In this document: positions 19,904 to 29,565 of the stretch, one piece after another | How positions within the stretch are numbered: position 1 is the first letter of the stretch | Layout of the letters: each line of letters begins with the position of its first letter | From: Luteimonas sp. J29 | Lineage (GTDB): Bacteria; Pseudomonadota; Gammaproteobacteria; Xanthomonadales; Xanthomonadaceae | NCBI RefSeq assembly: GCF_000472505.1 | Contig: NZ_AWZR01000006.1 | Location: 186,653-250,652 of the forward strand | Reading direction: 5' to 3' | Length of the DNA stretch: 64,000 bases | Made by a program: the position numbers and the translations under genes | Notes under the pieces: generated by a model | The model's database searches: none | Told to the model about the DNA's origin: nothing | The model's input: the letters and a program-made list of their open reading frames with translations, nothing else

Positions 19904-21727
19904 TTGGGCCCGAAACTGCGCATCATCCTGCTGGCCGTCGCGTGCGCGGCGCTGTCATGGTCGTTCTGGCGCGACGCGGGCTGGCTGCAGCTGTGCGCGG
20001 GCCTGGCCATGTTCCTGTTCGGCATGCAGTGCCTGGAGGAGGGGCTGCGGCAGCTGGCGGGCGGGCGCCTGGAGCTGCTGCTGGCGCGCAGCACCGGTAC
20101 GCCCGCGCGCGGCCTGCTGTTCGGCATCGGCGGCACCATGCTGCTGCAGTCGAGCACCCTGGTCTCGCTGCTGACGATCGCCTTCATCAGTTCGGGCCTG
20201 ATCCAGCTCGCCGGTGGCCTTGCGATCATCTTCGGCGCCAACCTCGGCGCGACCAGCGGCATCTGGCTGCTGGCGCTGGCCGGGCAGGGCTTCAGCCTGT
20301 CGCCGCTGGCGCTGCCGCTGCTGGTGTTCGGCGTGCTGGCCGGCGTCGCGGGGCCGAAGGGGCGCGCGGCCGGGCGCGTGGTGCTCGGCGTTGCCTTCGT
20401 GTTCCTCGGCATCGACCAGGTCCGCGCCGGTTTCGATGCCTTCGGCGGCGGTTTCGACCCGGCCGCGATCCCGGCTGGCGGCGCCGCCGGCGTGGTGCTG
20501 CTGGTAGCCGCGGGCGTGGGTGCGACGGTCGTGCTGCAGTCGAGCCACGCCACCCTGATGCTGATCCTGGCCGCGTTGTCGGCCGGCCAGCTCGAACTCG
20601 GCCAGGCGATTGCGCTGGCGATCGGCTCCAACGTCGGCAGCAGCGTGAGCACCGGCGTTGTCGGCGCGCTGGGCGGCAACCGCAGCGGCCAGCGCCTGGC
20701 GCTGGCGCACGTGCTGTTCAACCTGGTCAGCGCTGGGCTGGCCCTGCTGCTGCTGGCGCCGCTGACCTGGCTGGTGCTCGCGGCGAGCGGCGTGCTCGGG
20801 TTCCGCGACAACGCGCTGCTGCAGCTGGCCCTGTTCCACACGCTGTTCAACGTGGCCGGCGTGCTGGTGTTCTGGCCGTGGCAGGGCACGCTCGCGCGCT
20901 GGCTGCAGGCGTGGCTGCCGGATCGCGCCGATCCGCAGCTCGTGCCCGGCAAGGTGGCGACCGCGCCGGGCGAGGTGGTGCGCGCGCGCCACCTCAGCGG
21001 ACAGGCACTGGATTCTGCCGATGCCGCGGCCGCCGCCGTGGCGCTGGAACTGCGCCATCTGGGCGAACTCGGGCTGGAGGTCGTCGCGCGCGTGCTCGAT
21101 CTCCCGGCCGACGCGCTGTCGGGCAGGGAACCCGATCCCGCGCGGCTGGCGCAGGCGCCGCTGTCGCAGCCTGATGCCGACGCGCTGTACCGGCAGCGGG
21201 TCAAGGGCGTGTACGGCGAGCTGCTCGCGTTCATGGGCAGGATCGAGGTGTCGATGGACGAGGAGCACCAGCGCTACTGGGCCGCGGCGCAGACCGCGGC
21301 CGCGCAGGTGGTGGAAGCGGTGAAGGGCGCCAAGCACCTGCAGAAGAACCTGCTGGCGCGGCTGGCGGAGCAGGACTCGCCGCAGCGTCGCGCATACGTG
21401 GACCTGCGTGCCCACCTGCTGGCGCAGATGCGCGCGCTGCAGGCGCTCGACCCCGAGCAGGTTCCGCCCGCCGACCGCGCCGCGGAGTTGCAGCGGATCG
21501 AGGACCAGGCGGGCCGGTTCGACGTGGAGTTCCGCCATCGGGTCCTGGGAATGCTGCGACGGGGCGAGATCGACGGACTCCAGGCCGGCTCGCTGCTCAA
21601 CGACCTGGGCTATGCCGACCGCATCCGCACCGGTCTGCGCGCGCCGGCGACCGCCCGGGAGCCGCGCTCGCTGCGCCGGCTGCGGCATCTTGCGCGCCAG
21701 GAGGAGGCGGCGCCGGCCGCGGACTGA
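19904..21727 (+). CDS. Na+/phosphate cotransporter family protein with PhoU-like C-terminal domain
   Basis: This 607-residue protein has two related membrane halves, each with a QSS motif (LLQSSTLVSLLTI and VLQSSHATLMLIL), the hallmark of the Na/Pi cotransporter (NptA/YjbB) family. A cytoplasmic helical PhoU-like region follows from about residue 360 to the end. It probably moves phosphate, and PhoU-like parts usually regulate flux. The start is a TTG at 19904: GGGGAGGA at 19891-19898 is well spaced for it, the only nearby ATG (19899) is in another frame, and the following MGPKLRIILLA is a normal first helix. Confidence 0.88.
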   Translation: MGPKLRIILLAVACAALSWSFWRDAGWLQLCAGLAMFLFGMQCLEEGLRQLAGGRLELLLARSTGTPARGLLFGIGGTMLLQSSTLVSLLTIAFISSGLIQLAGGLAIIFGANLGATSGIWLLALAGQGFSLSPLALPLLVFGVLAGVAGPKGRAAGRVVLGVAFVFLGIDQVRAGFDAFGGGFDPAAIPAGGAAGVVLLVAAGVGATVVLQSSHATLMLILAALSAGQLELGQAIALAIGSNVGSSVSTGVVGALGGNRSGQRLALAHVLFNLVSAGLALLLLAPLTWLVLAASGVLGFRDNALLQLALFHTLFNVAGVLVFWPWQGTLARWLQAWLPDRADPQLVPGKVATAPGEVVRARHLSGQALDSADAAAAAVALELRHLGELGLEVVARVLDLPADALSGREPDPARLAQAPLSQPDADALYRQRVKGVYGELLAFMGRIEVSMDEEHQRYWAAAQTAAAQVVEAVKGAKHLQKNLLARLAEQDSPQRRAYVDLRAHLLAQMRALQALDPEQVPPADRAAELQRIEDQAGRFDVEFRHRVLGMLRRGEIDGLQAGSLLNDLGYADRIRTGLRAPATAREPRSLRRLRHLARQEEAAPAAD

Positions 21728-21823
21728 CCGCGGCCGAGAATGCGAACCGCTATTGCTTCCATCCGGAAGCCTCCAGGCCGCGTGGGCATACTTGCGCCAT
21801 CCCCCACCCGAGGAGCCGGTGCC

Positions 21824-22309
21824 ATGAAGGGTCATCCCGAGGTCGTCGACTATCTGAACTTCCTGCTGCGCGGCGAGCTGGCCGCGCGCGACCAGTATTT
21901 CCTGCATTCGCGGCGCTATGAGGACCTCGGCCTGCATGCGCTGTACGAGCGCATCAACCACGAGATGGAGGAGGAGACCCAGCACGCCGATGCGCTGCTG
22001 CGGCGGATCCTGTTCCTGGAAGGCGAGCCGGACATGCGGCCGGATGCGTTCGAGCCGGGACGCACGGTCGAGGAGATGCTGCGCAAGGACCTGGACCTGG
22101 AGTACCAGGTGCGCGGCAACCTGGCCAAGGGGGTCGCCCTGTGCGAGCAGCATGGCGACTACGTGACCCGCGACATCCTGGTGGCGCAGCTGGCCGATAC
22201 CGAGGAAGACCACACGCACTGGCTGGAGCAGCAGCTGCGGCTGATCCGCATGATCGGGCTGGAGAACTACCAGCAGTCGCGAATGGGCCGGGAGTCGCCG
22301 CACGACTGA
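21824..22309 (+). CDS. bfr: bacterioferritin, haem-ligand methionine replaced
   Basis: A 161-residue ferritin-like iron store. The dinuclear iron ligands are all present: Glu18, Glu51, His54, Glu93, Glu127 and His130. In E. coli Bfr, Met52 ligates haem between subunits; here the corresponding residue is Thr52 (EETQHAD). That points to a ferroxidase-competent, haem-free subunit, perhaps pairing with another Bfr elsewhere in the genome. The ATG at 21824 gives [12 protein letters not shown], the standard start. It is a single gene, with a palindromic repeat directly downstream. Confidence 0.93.
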   Translation: MKGHPEVVDYLNFLLRGELAARDQYFLHSRRYEDLGLHALYERINHEMEEETQHADALLRRILFLEGEPDMRPDAFEPGRTVEEMLRKDLDLEYQVRGNLAKGVALCEQHGDYVTRDILVAQLADTEEDHTHWLEQQLRLIRMIGLENYQQSRMGRESPHD

Positions 22310-22330
22310 CCCCGTCGCCCTGCAGTGCCG

Positions 22331-22455
22331 GTGCAGGAGCGGCTCGATCCACGACCGTCGATTCCGGGTTGCCGGGCAGCCGGGTCCGGTCGCGGTCGTC
22401 TGCCCGGCTGCACGGTTGCGCTGAGCGCCGGGTCGCGGCTGAAGCCGCTCCTACG
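22331..22455. repeat. REP-like intergenic palindromic element (two arms)
   Basis: Two inverted arms are separated by about 75 bases: GCAGGAGCGGCT (from 22333) and, on the other strand, GTAGGAGCGGCTTCAGCCGC (22434-22453). The sequence GTAGGAGCGGCTTCAGCCGC is a familiar dispersed palindrome in Xanthomonadaceae and Pseudomonas. The last bases overlap the stop codon of tpm. Confidence 0.7.
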
Positions 22456-23119
22456 GGGGCGTGGGGGTGCGGGTGAGGCGCCAGGCGGCGGTCGCCAGCG
22501 CGGTGACGCCGTCGGCCTGGAACGAGGGTTCGCTGGCGAGGATGTCGCGGCGTTCGAGCAGGGCGACGTTCCAGTCCGGCGCGAAGCGCGCGCGGACTTC
22601 GACGTCGTCGACGCTGAAGGGCGGGCCCTGCTTCTCGTGTTGCGGATACTCGAGCGTGACCAGCAGCCCGCGGCAGCCGGTGGGCAGTCGTCGCCAGATC
22701 GTGCGCGTGTAGGTGTCGCGCATGTCGGGCGGTAGTGCGATCAGCGCGCCGCGGTCGTAGACGCCGGCGCAGTCGGCCAGCAGCCCGGCGGGGAACGCGA
22801 ACGCGTCGCCGGCCACCAGTTCCCACGGGCCGGCGGTGTAGTGGATGCCGCCGGGGCCCGGGCGGACCCCGGGCGTGAGGCCGCGCTCGTCGTAGAACTG
22901 CTCGATGGCCTGCGCCGCCAGTTCGATCCCGAGCACGCGATGGCCCTGTTCTGCCAGCCACACCATGTCCAGCGACTTGCCGCACAGCGGCACGCACACG
23001 CGGCTGCCGGCCGGCAGGCCGAGCGCGGGCCAGTGCCGGACCAGCAGCGGCAGGGGCGTGTCGCGATGGAAGCCGATGCGGTTCTCGCGCCAGCGTTCGA
23101 GCCAGAAGTCAGGGTGCAT
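22451..23119 (-). CDS. tpm: thiopurine S-methyltransferase
   Basis: A 222-residue SAM-dependent methyltransferase of the TPMT family. It starts MHPDFWLERW and shows the family block NRIGFHRDTPLPLL. The modified SAM loop reads VPLCGKSLDMVWLAEQGHRVLGIE, and further motifs are VYDRGALIALPP and LLVTLEYPQ. Bacterial members methylate thiopurines and, in several species, selenium and tellurium compounds. The ATG at 23117-23119 is the only start that fits the family. Its TAG stop (22451-22453) lies within the last arm of a REP-like palindrome. Confidence 0.93.
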   Translation of the reverse strand: MHPDFWLERWRENRIGFHRDTPLPLLVRHWPALGLPAGSRVCVPLCGKSLDMVWLAEQGHRVLGIELAAQAIEQFYDERGLTPGVRPGPGGIHYTAGPWELVAGDAFAFPAGLLADCAGVYDRGALIALPPDMRDTYTRTIWRRLPTGCRGLLVTLEYPQHEKQGPPFSVDDVEVRARFAPDWNVALLERRDILASEPSFQADGVTALATAAWRLTRTPTPP

Positions 23120-23228
23120 GGCGTGGGCAGGTTCCGTTGTTCTCCGCTGGCGTCGTCCAGCGCCAGGCTGTGGACCGGCGGCGTTTGCGCCCGCAGGGGT
23201 CCGGACCGTCGCAGCCCGGCATGCACCC

Positions 23229-23342
23229 CTTCCCCCGTTTGCGGGGGAAGGTCGGGATGGGGCCATGGGCCGACGCCGCGAGTTGCCGCGCGGCGACGGG
23301 AGCGTTGCCCCCACCCCGGTCCTCCCCCGCGCGCGGGGGAGG
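23229..23342. repeat. pair of CTTCCCCCG...CGGGGGAAG palindromes
   Basis: Two 22-bp palindromes, 23229-23250 and 23321-23342, are each built from a run of C and a run of G around a short core. They lie in the 284-base gap between tpm and parC. The same palindrome family recurs at 45.9-46.2 kb and 57.3-57.7 kb. Confidence 0.75.
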
Positions 23343-23403
23343 GGGCGTCGCACACGAACCTCGCGACGGCTTCACCGGCCGCGTCGTCGCCGCGCCATGA
23401 ACC

Positions 23404-25650
23404 CTACGGTTCGACCGACAGGCCATCCACCTTCTGCCAACCCCTCGGCAGCAACCCGCCCCGGCTCGCCCGCGCCCCGAGGTAGTCGCCCAGGTCCTTG
23501 AACGACAGGCCCATCGTGCGTGCGCCCGACTTCACCGCGAGCGTGCCGCCCGGCGGCACCACGGCCACCGCGACCACGCGCTCGGTGCCGCGCCTGGCCT
23601 TGGGAATCTCGATCAGCTTGTTGCCCTTGCCCTTGTCGAGCTCGGGCAGTTCCGCCACGGGGAAGGCGAGCAGGTGGCCGGCGCTGGTGACCACCACCAC
23701 GCGATCGTCGGCGGTGCCCGCCACCGGCGCGGGCTGCAGCACCCTGGCGCCCTCCGACAGGCTCAGCAGCGCCTTGCCCGCCTTGTTGCGCCCGGTAAGG
23801 TTCTCGAAGCGGGTGACGAAGCCGTAGCCGTGCGAGGACGCCAGTACGAAGCGGTCGTCCGGCGTGCCGCTGGCCAGGGCAACGAACGAGGCGCCCGGCG
23901 CGGGCGAGAAGCGCCCGGTCAGCGGTTCGCCGTTGCCGCGCGCCGAGGGTAGCGAGTGGGCGATGGTCGAGTAGCTGCGGCCGGTGCTGTCGAGGAAGGC
24001 GACCTGCTGCGTGGTGCGGCCCTTCACCGCGGCCAGCAGCCCGTCGCCCTCGCGGTAGGACAGGCCGGCGGCATCGACGTCGTGGCCCTTGGCCGCGCGC
24101 ACCCAGCCCTTCTGGCTGAGTACCACGGTCACCGGCTCGCTCGGCACCAGCTCGGTCTCGTCCAGCGCCTGCGCCGCGCCGCGCGCGACCAGCGGCGAAC
24201 GGCGCGCGTCGCCGTACTTCTTCGCGTCGGCCAGCAGCTCGTCCTTGACCAGCTTGCGCAGCTTCGCCCGGCTGCCGAGGGTGGCGACGATGTGCTCGAG
24301 CTCCTTCGACAGCTCCTCCTGCTCGCCGCGGATCTTCATCTCCTCCAGCCGCGCGAGCTGGCGCAGCCTGGTCTCGAGGATGTAGTCGGCCTGCTCTTCG
24401 GTGAGCTTGAAGCGGGCCATCAGCACCGGCTTCGGTTCGTCCTCGGTGCGGATGATCCGGATCACCTCGTCCAGGTTGAGGAAGGCGACCAGCAGCCCTT
24501 CGAGCAGGTGCAGGCGGCGCTCGACCTTCTCCTGGCGGTGCTTGAGCCGGCGCACCACGGTGTCGATGCGGAAGGTCAGCCACTCGTCCAGCAGCGTGCG
24601 CAGGTTCTTGACCGCCGGCTTGCCGTCCAGGCCGATCACGTTGAGGTTGACCCGGTAGCTCTTCTCCAGGTCGGTGGTCGCGAACAGGTGGCCCATCAGC
24701 TGCTCGGCGTCGACCCGGTTGGAGCGCGGCACCAGGGCGATGCGCACCGGGTTGGCGTGGTCGGACTCGTCGCGGATGTCCTCCAGCCAGGGCAGCTTCT
24801 TGGCCCGCATCTGTGCGGCGATCTGCTCGATCACCTTCGAGGGCGAGACCTGGTAGGGCAGCGCGGTGACGATGATGTTGGTGCCTTCGCGCGTGTAGGT
24901 GGCGCGGGCGCGCACGCTGCCGTTGCCGGTCTCGTACATCGCCCGGAGCTCGGCCGCCGGGGTGATGATCTCCGCCGTGGTCGGGTAGTCCGGGCCGCGC
25001 ACGTGCTCGCACAGGTCGGCCACCGTGGCGTCCGGGTCCTCGAGCAGGCGCACGCACGCGCTCACCACCTCGTTGATGTTGTGCGGCGGCACGTCGGTGG
25101 CCATGCCGACCGCGATGCCGGTGGTGCCGTTGAGCAGCAGGTGCGGCAGGCGCGCCGGCAGCCAGCTCGGCTCCTGCAGGGTGCCGTCGAAGTTCGGCAC
25201 CCAGTCCACCGTGCCGTGCGCGAGTTCGCCCAGCAGCACCTCGGCCACCGGGGTCAGGCGCGACTCGGTGTAGCGCATCGCCGCGAACGACTTGGGGTCG
25301 TCGGCCGAGCCGAAGTTGCCCTGGCCGTCCACCAGCGGGTGGCGGTAGGAGAACGGCTGCGCCATCAGCACCATCGCCTCGTAGCAGGCGCTGTCGCCGT
25401 GGGGGTGGAACTTGCCGATCACGTCGCCGATGGTGCGCGCCGACTTCTTGGGCTTGGCGGTGGCCGACAGGCCCAGCTCGCTCATCGCGTAGACGATGCG
25501 GCGCTGCACGGGCTTGAGGCCGTCGCCGATGAAGGGCAGGGCGCGGTCGAGCACCACGTACATCGAGTAGTCGAGGTAGGCGCGCTCGGCGTACTCGCGC
25601 AGGGGGATCTGCTCGTAACCGTGGAAGGCGGGGCGGACGGATTCGGACAT
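23404..25650 (-). CDS. parC: DNA topoisomerase IV subunit A
   Basis: A 748-residue type IIA topoisomerase subunit. The N-terminal winged-helix region contains [12 protein letters not shown], with quinolone-determining Ser87 and Glu91 in wild-type form. The catalytic tyrosine is Tyr127 ([10 protein letters not shown]). A coiled tower and a C-terminal DNA-wrapping beta-pinwheel follow. ParC length and the [13 protein letters not shown] segment separate it from GyrA. It decatenates daughter chromosomes with ParE, which is not in the window. The ATG at 25648-25650 gives [14 protein letters not shown]. Confidence 0.97.
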   Translation of the reverse strand: MSESVRPAFHGYEQIPLREYAERAYLDYSMYVVLDRALPFIGDGLKPVQRRIVYAMSELGLSATAKPKKSARTIGDVIGKFHPHGDSACYEAMVLMAQPFSYRHPLVDGQGNFGSADDPKSFAAMRYTESRLTPVAEVLLGELAHGTVDWVPNFDGTLQEPSWLPARLPHLLLNGTTGIAVGMATDVPPHNINEVVSACVRLLEDPDATVADLCEHVRGPDYPTTAEIITPAAELRAMYETGNGSVRARATYTREGTNIIVTALPYQVSPSKVIEQIAAQMRAKKLPWLEDIRDESDHANPVRIALVPRSNRVDAEQLMGHLFATTDLEKSYRVNLNVIGLDGKPAVKNLRTLLDEWLTFRIDTVVRRLKHRQEKVERRLHLLEGLLVAFLNLDEVIRIIRTEDEPKPVLMARFKLTEEQADYILETRLRQLARLEEMKIRGEQEELSKELEHIVATLGSRAKLRKLVKDELLADAKKYGDARRSPLVARGAAQALDETELVPSEPVTVVLSQKGWVRAAKGHDVDAAGLSYREGDGLLAAVKGRTTQQVAFLDSTGRSYSTIAHSLPSARGNGEPLTGRFSPAPGASFVALASGTPDDRFVLASSHGYGFVTRFENLTGRNKAGKALLSLSEGARVLQPAPVAGTADDRVVVVTSAGHLLAFPVAELPELDKGKGNKLIEIPKARRGTERVVAVAVVPPGGTLAVKSGARTMGLSFKDLGDYLGARASRGGLLPRGWQKVDGLSVEP

Positions 25651-26279
25651 CTGCGGGCTGCCGGGGGAAAGCGGGGAATTCTACCCGTGCAGCAGAACCG
25701 GCCACCGTCTCGCACGGCGAGACCGCGGCCTTCCGCACCCGTGCCCGCGCCGCGCAGTCGCCGGGACGGCGTGCCGGTGCGGGACGGTGATCGGCGCGGG
25801 ACGACGTCCAATCCGCACGCGTCGACGTGGCGCCCCCTGTGTCGGCGCGCGTCTTTCCGCGTCACCGCGCGGTGCGCGGTGGCGACGCGTCCATTGCTGC
25901 CGGGCCGATGCCCGGCCGCCCGCGAACGATGCGCCGCCTGGAGGCACGCTGCCAGCCAGGGACAACGCGGTGCCCGCCCCGTGCCGCGCGGACGACGGGC
26001 CGCCGTCCGCCTGCCGCTCCCGGCCGCCGGTCCGTGCGGCGGCGCCCGGGGACGGGGCGCTTGTCCGGCCCACGGGGTCCGGATCGCGGGGGGGGCTGCG
26101 GGCAAGCGCGCAGGTACAGGGGACGGTCGTTGTCCGGTCGCCCCGGCACGCCACCGGGAGGTCCGAACGGGGAGCCGGAGACGGAGTCGGCGGCGCTGAC
26201 CCGGGCGGACCGGTCGCGTATCAAACGGTCATGAGACTGGGCCCCGCAACTGTGCTGCAGCGCACCTGAAACCGAAAGA
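25651..26279. other. gene-free, extremely GC-rich intergenic stretch
   Basis: About 630 bases between divergent parC and the xylB operator region. Several overlapping open frames exist on both strands, but their translations are Arg/Pro/Gly/Ala-rich, lack any recognisable motif or ribosome site, and look like chance frames. No tRNA, palindromic repeat or terminator is evident. It may contain the parC promoter or an unrecognised small RNA. Confidence 0.5.
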
Positions 26280-26282
26280 ATG

Positions 26283-26296
26283 TGTTAACGCTAACT
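26283..26296. promoter_or_regulatory. xyl-box-like operator, distal site upstream of xylB
   Basis: TGTTAACGCTAACT matches the proximal site at 26450 at 12 of 14 positions and keeps the central CGCTAAC. It lies 167 bases upstream of that site, a spacing compatible with looping by a LacI-family repressor such as XylR. Confidence 0.6.
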
Positions 26297-26449
26297 CCCG
26301 GGCGCCATTTCGGCTCTCCACGCCGTTGCGCAGTGCAGCAAGGCATTTGCCCTGCATGTGTGTACAGTCGCGACACGCCGCCGGGCCGGATCCGCCCGTG
26401 CCCCCGGTGTGCCGATGTTCGCGCTGCAGGGGAAGGCGTACGGCTTTTT

Positions 26450-26463
26450 TGGTAGCGCTAACT
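26450..26463. promoter_or_regulatory. xyl-box operator, proximal site upstream of xylB
   Basis: TGGTAGCGCTAACT is a near-palindrome around GCGC, differing only in the last base from the xyl-box TGGTAGCGCTAACA that I recall for XylR of Xanthomonas campestris. It ends 16 bases before the xylB ATG, so a bound repressor would sit on the leader or promoter. Confidence 0.75.
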
Positions 26464-26479
26464 TTCTGGGGACTGGAAG

Positions 26480-27973
26480 ATGGGCCTGTTCGTAGGACTG
26501 GATGTGGGCACCCAGAGCGTCAAGCTGGTGGCCTACGATCCGGATGCCCGCCACATCGTGGCCACCGCCGGCCAGCCGCTCGACCTCGCTGCCGGCGACG
26601 ACGGCAGCCGTGAGCAGCGCGCCGACTGGTGGGTCGAGGCGGTACGCGCCTGCTTCTCGCGGATCGACCCGGCGATCAGGGCCCGGGTGGTGGCAATCGG
26701 CGTGTCCGGGCAGCAGCACGGCTTCGTCCCGCTCGACCGCACGGGCAGCGTGCTGGCCCCGGCCAAGCTCTGGTGCGACACCAGCACCGCCGCCGAGTGC
26801 GACGAGATCATGGACCGCGTGGGCGGTCCGGCGCGCTGCATCGAGGTGGCCGGCAACCCGATCCTGGCCGGCTACACCGCGTCCAAGCTGCCGTGGACGC
26901 GCAAGCACCGCTCGCAGGCCTACGCGCGCCTGGCCACGATCCTGCTGCCCCATGACTACATCAACTACTGGCTCACCGGCGAGCTGTGGATGGAGCACGG
27001 CGACGCCTCCGGCACGGGCTGGCTCGATGTGCGCCGTCGCGACTGGTCGCCGGAGATGCTGGCCGCGACCGATCCCGACCGCGACCTGCGCGAGTGCCTG
27101 CCGCCGCTGGTTCCCGCCCACCACCTGGCGAAGATCCGGGCGGCCCTGGCCGACGAGCTGGGCCTGCCGCATTCGGTCCAGGTCTCGGCCGGCGGCGGCG
27201 ACAACATGATGGCCGCGATCGGCACCGGCAACGTGGTGCCGGGCGTGCTCAGCATGAGCCTGGGTACCTCGGGCACGATCTTCACCTACGCCGACCGCGC
27301 CGTGGTCGACGGGCAGGGCCGCTGGGCCGCGTTCTGCGACTCCACCGGCGGCTGGTTGCCGCTGATCTGCACCATGAACTGCACCGTGGCGACCGAGTCG
27401 GTCGCGCGCCTGTGCGGCTTCTCCACCCGCGACGGCGATGCGCTGCTGGCCAACACCCGGCCGGGCGCGGACGGATTGCTGATGCTGCCGTTCCTCAACG
27501 GCGAGCGCACGCCCGACCTGCCGCACGGCCGGGGCGGCCTGTTCGGCATGACCGCCACCAACCTGAGCCAGGCCAACCTGTACCGGGCGGCGATGGAAGG
27601 GGCGATGTACAGCCTCAAGTACGGCTACGACGGCCTGGTCCACGCCGGCCTGCGCTTCGAGGCGATCCGCCTGACCGGCGGCGGCAGCCAGAGCGCGGTG
27701 TGGCGGCAGATGGCTGCGGACATGTTCGGCCTCCCGGTCGACGTACCCGAGCAGGCCGAAGGCGCGGCCTTCGGCGCCGCGCTGCAGGCACTGTGGGCGG
27801 TGGAGCGCGCCGCCGGCGGCGACGCCGACCTCAACGCCCTGGCCGCGGCGCACGTGCAGCTCGACCCCCGCCTGGCCGCGCACCCGCACGCCGAGGCGAC
27901 CGCCGCCTACCAGGCGCAGTACCAGCGCTTCCTCACCCACCTCGACGCGATCCGCCCGCTGTACGCGGATTGA
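26480..27973 (+). CDS. xylB: xylulokinase
   Basis: A 497-residue FGGY-family kinase that phosphorylates D-xylulose to xylulose 5-phosphate. The N-terminal ATPase fold begins [17 protein letters not shown]. Substrate-site elements [13 protein letters not shown] and the catalytic Asp241 ([11 protein letters not shown]) are in place, and [20 protein letters not shown] near the C-terminus is the second FGGY signature. It heads a two-gene operon with xylose isomerase 38 bases downstream. The operator 26450-26463 directly before the start implies xylose-responsive control. The order xylB-xylA is the reverse of E. coli. Confidence 0.96.
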   Translation: MGLFVGLDVGTQSVKLVAYDPDARHIVATAGQPLDLAAGDDGSREQRADWWVEAVRACFSRIDPAIRARVVAIGVSGQQHGFVPLDRTGSVLAPAKLWCDTSTAAECDEIMDRVGGPARCIEVAGNPILAGYTASKLPWTRKHRSQAYARLATILLPHDYINYWLTGELWMEHGDASGTGWLDVRRRDWSPEMLAATDPDRDLRECLPPLVPAHHLAKIRAALADELGLPHSVQVSAGGGDNMMAAIGTGNVVPGVLSMSLGTSGTIFTYADRAVVDGQGRWAAFCDSTGGWLPLICTMNCTVATESVARLCGFSTRDGDALLANTRPGADGLLMLPFLNGERTPDLPHGRGGLFGMTATNLSQANLYRAAMEGAMYSLKYGYDGLVHAGLRFEAIRLTGGGSQSAVWRQMAADMFGLPVDVPEQAEGAAFGAALQALWAVERAAGGDADLNALAAAHVQLDPRLAAHPHAEATAAYQAQYQRFLTHLDAIRPLYAD

Positions 27974-28011
27974 GCGCGCCTTTCCACCACGACTCCACGG
28001 ACACCACAGCA

Positions 28012-29346
28012 ATGAGCAAGCCTTTCATCGGCGCGAAGGAATACTTCCCCGGCATCGGCAGGATCCCGTACGAGGGCCCGGATTCCGACAACCCGCTCGC
28101 GTTCAAGTTCTACGAGGCCGACCGCAGGATCGGCGGCAAGACCATGCGCGAGCACCTGCGGTTCGCGGTCTGCTACTGGCACACCTTCTGCAACGCCGGC
28201 GCGGACCCGTTCGGCCCGGGCACCCGCCGCTTCCCGTGGGAGAAGGGCGACCCGATGGCCACCGCGGAGGCCAAGGTGGACGCGGCGTTCGAGTTCTTCT
28301 CCAAGCTCGACGTGCCGTACTACTGCTTCCACGACGTCGACCTGGCGCCCGACGCCGACGACATCGGTACCTACGAGAAGAACCTCAAGCACCTGGTGGC
28401 GCTAGCCAAGGAGCGCCAGAAGGCCACCGGCGTGAAGCTGCTGTGGGGCACGGCGAACCTGTTCTCGCACCCGCGCTACATGAACGGCGCCGCCACCAAC
28501 CCCGACTTCAACGTCGTCGCCCGCGCCGCGGTGCAGGTGAAGAACGTGCTCGACGCGGTGGTCGAGCTCGACGGCGAGCACTATGTGTTCTGGGGCGGCC
28601 GCGAAGGCTACGCCTCGTTGCACAACACCGACATGAAGCGCGAGCTGGCGCACTTCGCCCGCTTCCTCGCCATGGCCCGCGACTACGGCCGCAGCATCGG
28701 CTTCAAGGGCCAGTTCTTCATCGAGCCCAAGCCGATGGAGCCGATGAAGCACCAGTACGACTTCGACAGCGCCACCGTCGCCGGCTTCCTCAAGGAGCAC
28801 GGGCTGGAGAAGGACTTCTCGCTCAACATCGAGGCCAACCACGCCACGCTGTCGGGCCACACCTTCGAACACGACCTGCAGGTGGCCTCCGACCACGGCC
28901 TGCTCGGCAGCATCGACGCCAACCGCGGCAACCCGCAGAACGGCTGGGACACCGACCAGTTCCCGACCGACCTCTACGACACCGTCGGCGCCATGCTGGT
29001 GGTGCTGCGCCAGGGCGGCCTGCCGGGTGGCCTGAACTTCGACGCCAAGCCGCGCCGCGAGTCCACCGACATGGAGGACCTGTTCATCGCCCACATCGGC
29101 GGCATGGACGCGTTCGCCCGCGGCCTGGAAGTCGCCCACGCGCTGCTCAACGATTCGCCCTGGGAGCAGTGGCGCAAGGAGCGCTACGCGAGCTTCGACA
29201 GCGGCCCCGGCGCCGACTTCGAGGCCGGCAAGCTCAGCCTGGCCGACCTGGTGGCGCACGCGGCGAAGCATGGCGAGCCGCAGCAGACCAGCGGCAAGCA
29301 GGAGCGTTACGAGAACCTGCTCAACCAGTACCTCCTGCGTCGCTGA
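28012..29346 (+). CDS. xylA: xylose isomerase
   Basis: A 444-residue TIM-barrel isomerase (class II length) converting D-xylose to D-xylulose. It has catalytic His107 and Asp110 (FHDVDLAPD), the metal-site segments [16 protein letters not shown] and [22 protein letters not shown] stretch, and [20 protein letters not shown]. The ATG at 28012 gives [13 protein letters not shown]. It is co-transcribed behind xylB and convergent with the xylR repressor gene. With XylB it forms the non-oxidative xylose route into the pentose phosphate pathway. Confidence 0.97.
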   Translation: MSKPFIGAKEYFPGIGRIPYEGPDSDNPLAFKFYEADRRIGGKTMREHLRFAVCYWHTFCNAGADPFGPGTRRFPWEKGDPMATAEAKVDAAFEFFSKLDVPYYCFHDVDLAPDADDIGTYEKNLKHLVALAKERQKATGVKLLWGTANLFSHPRYMNGAATNPDFNVVARAAVQVKNVLDAVVELDGEHYVFWGGREGYASLHNTDMKRELAHFARFLAMARDYGRSIGFKGQFFIEPKPMEPMKHQYDFDSATVAGFLKEHGLEKDFSLNIEANHATLSGHTFEHDLQVASDHGLLGSIDANRGNPQNGWDTDQFPTDLYDTVGAMLVVLRQGGLPGGLNFDAKPRRESTDMEDLFIAHIGGMDAFARGLEVAHALLNDSPWEQWRKERYASFDSGPGADFEAGKLSLADLVAHAAKHGEPQQTSGKQERYENLLNQYLLRR

Positions 29347-29543
29347 GGAGGAGGCGACCGGTCGACATGGGAGCGAGCCCGCCCCTGCCTGCCGGTTCGA
29401 CGCGCCCCTGCCGCGCAGGCCGGGGCGCCGCATGCCGGACCGCGCTTTCCGCGTGCCGCCGCGGGGTGGACGGGGCGCCGGGCGGGGTGGGGCGGTCGTG
29501 GGCCGGGCGCGTGGCCGTTGCGTGCCGGGCCGGACTGGCGGGT

Positions 29544-29565
29544 GCCGGCGCGTCAGCGCGCCGGC
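29544..29565. terminator. perfect hairpin at the xylR 3' end
   Basis: GCCGGCGCG and CGCGCCGGC form a perfect 9-bp stem with the four-base loop TCAG. The loop holds the xylR stop codon (TGA on the minus strand). It lies between convergent xylA and xylR, so it may act as a terminator or attenuate read-through, though there is no T tract. Confidence 0.45.

Noticed and set aside
25681-26269. Small genes in the parC-xylB gap
   Set aside because: Overlapping frames on both strands, no ribosome site, no motif and residue use typical of random GC-rich sequence.
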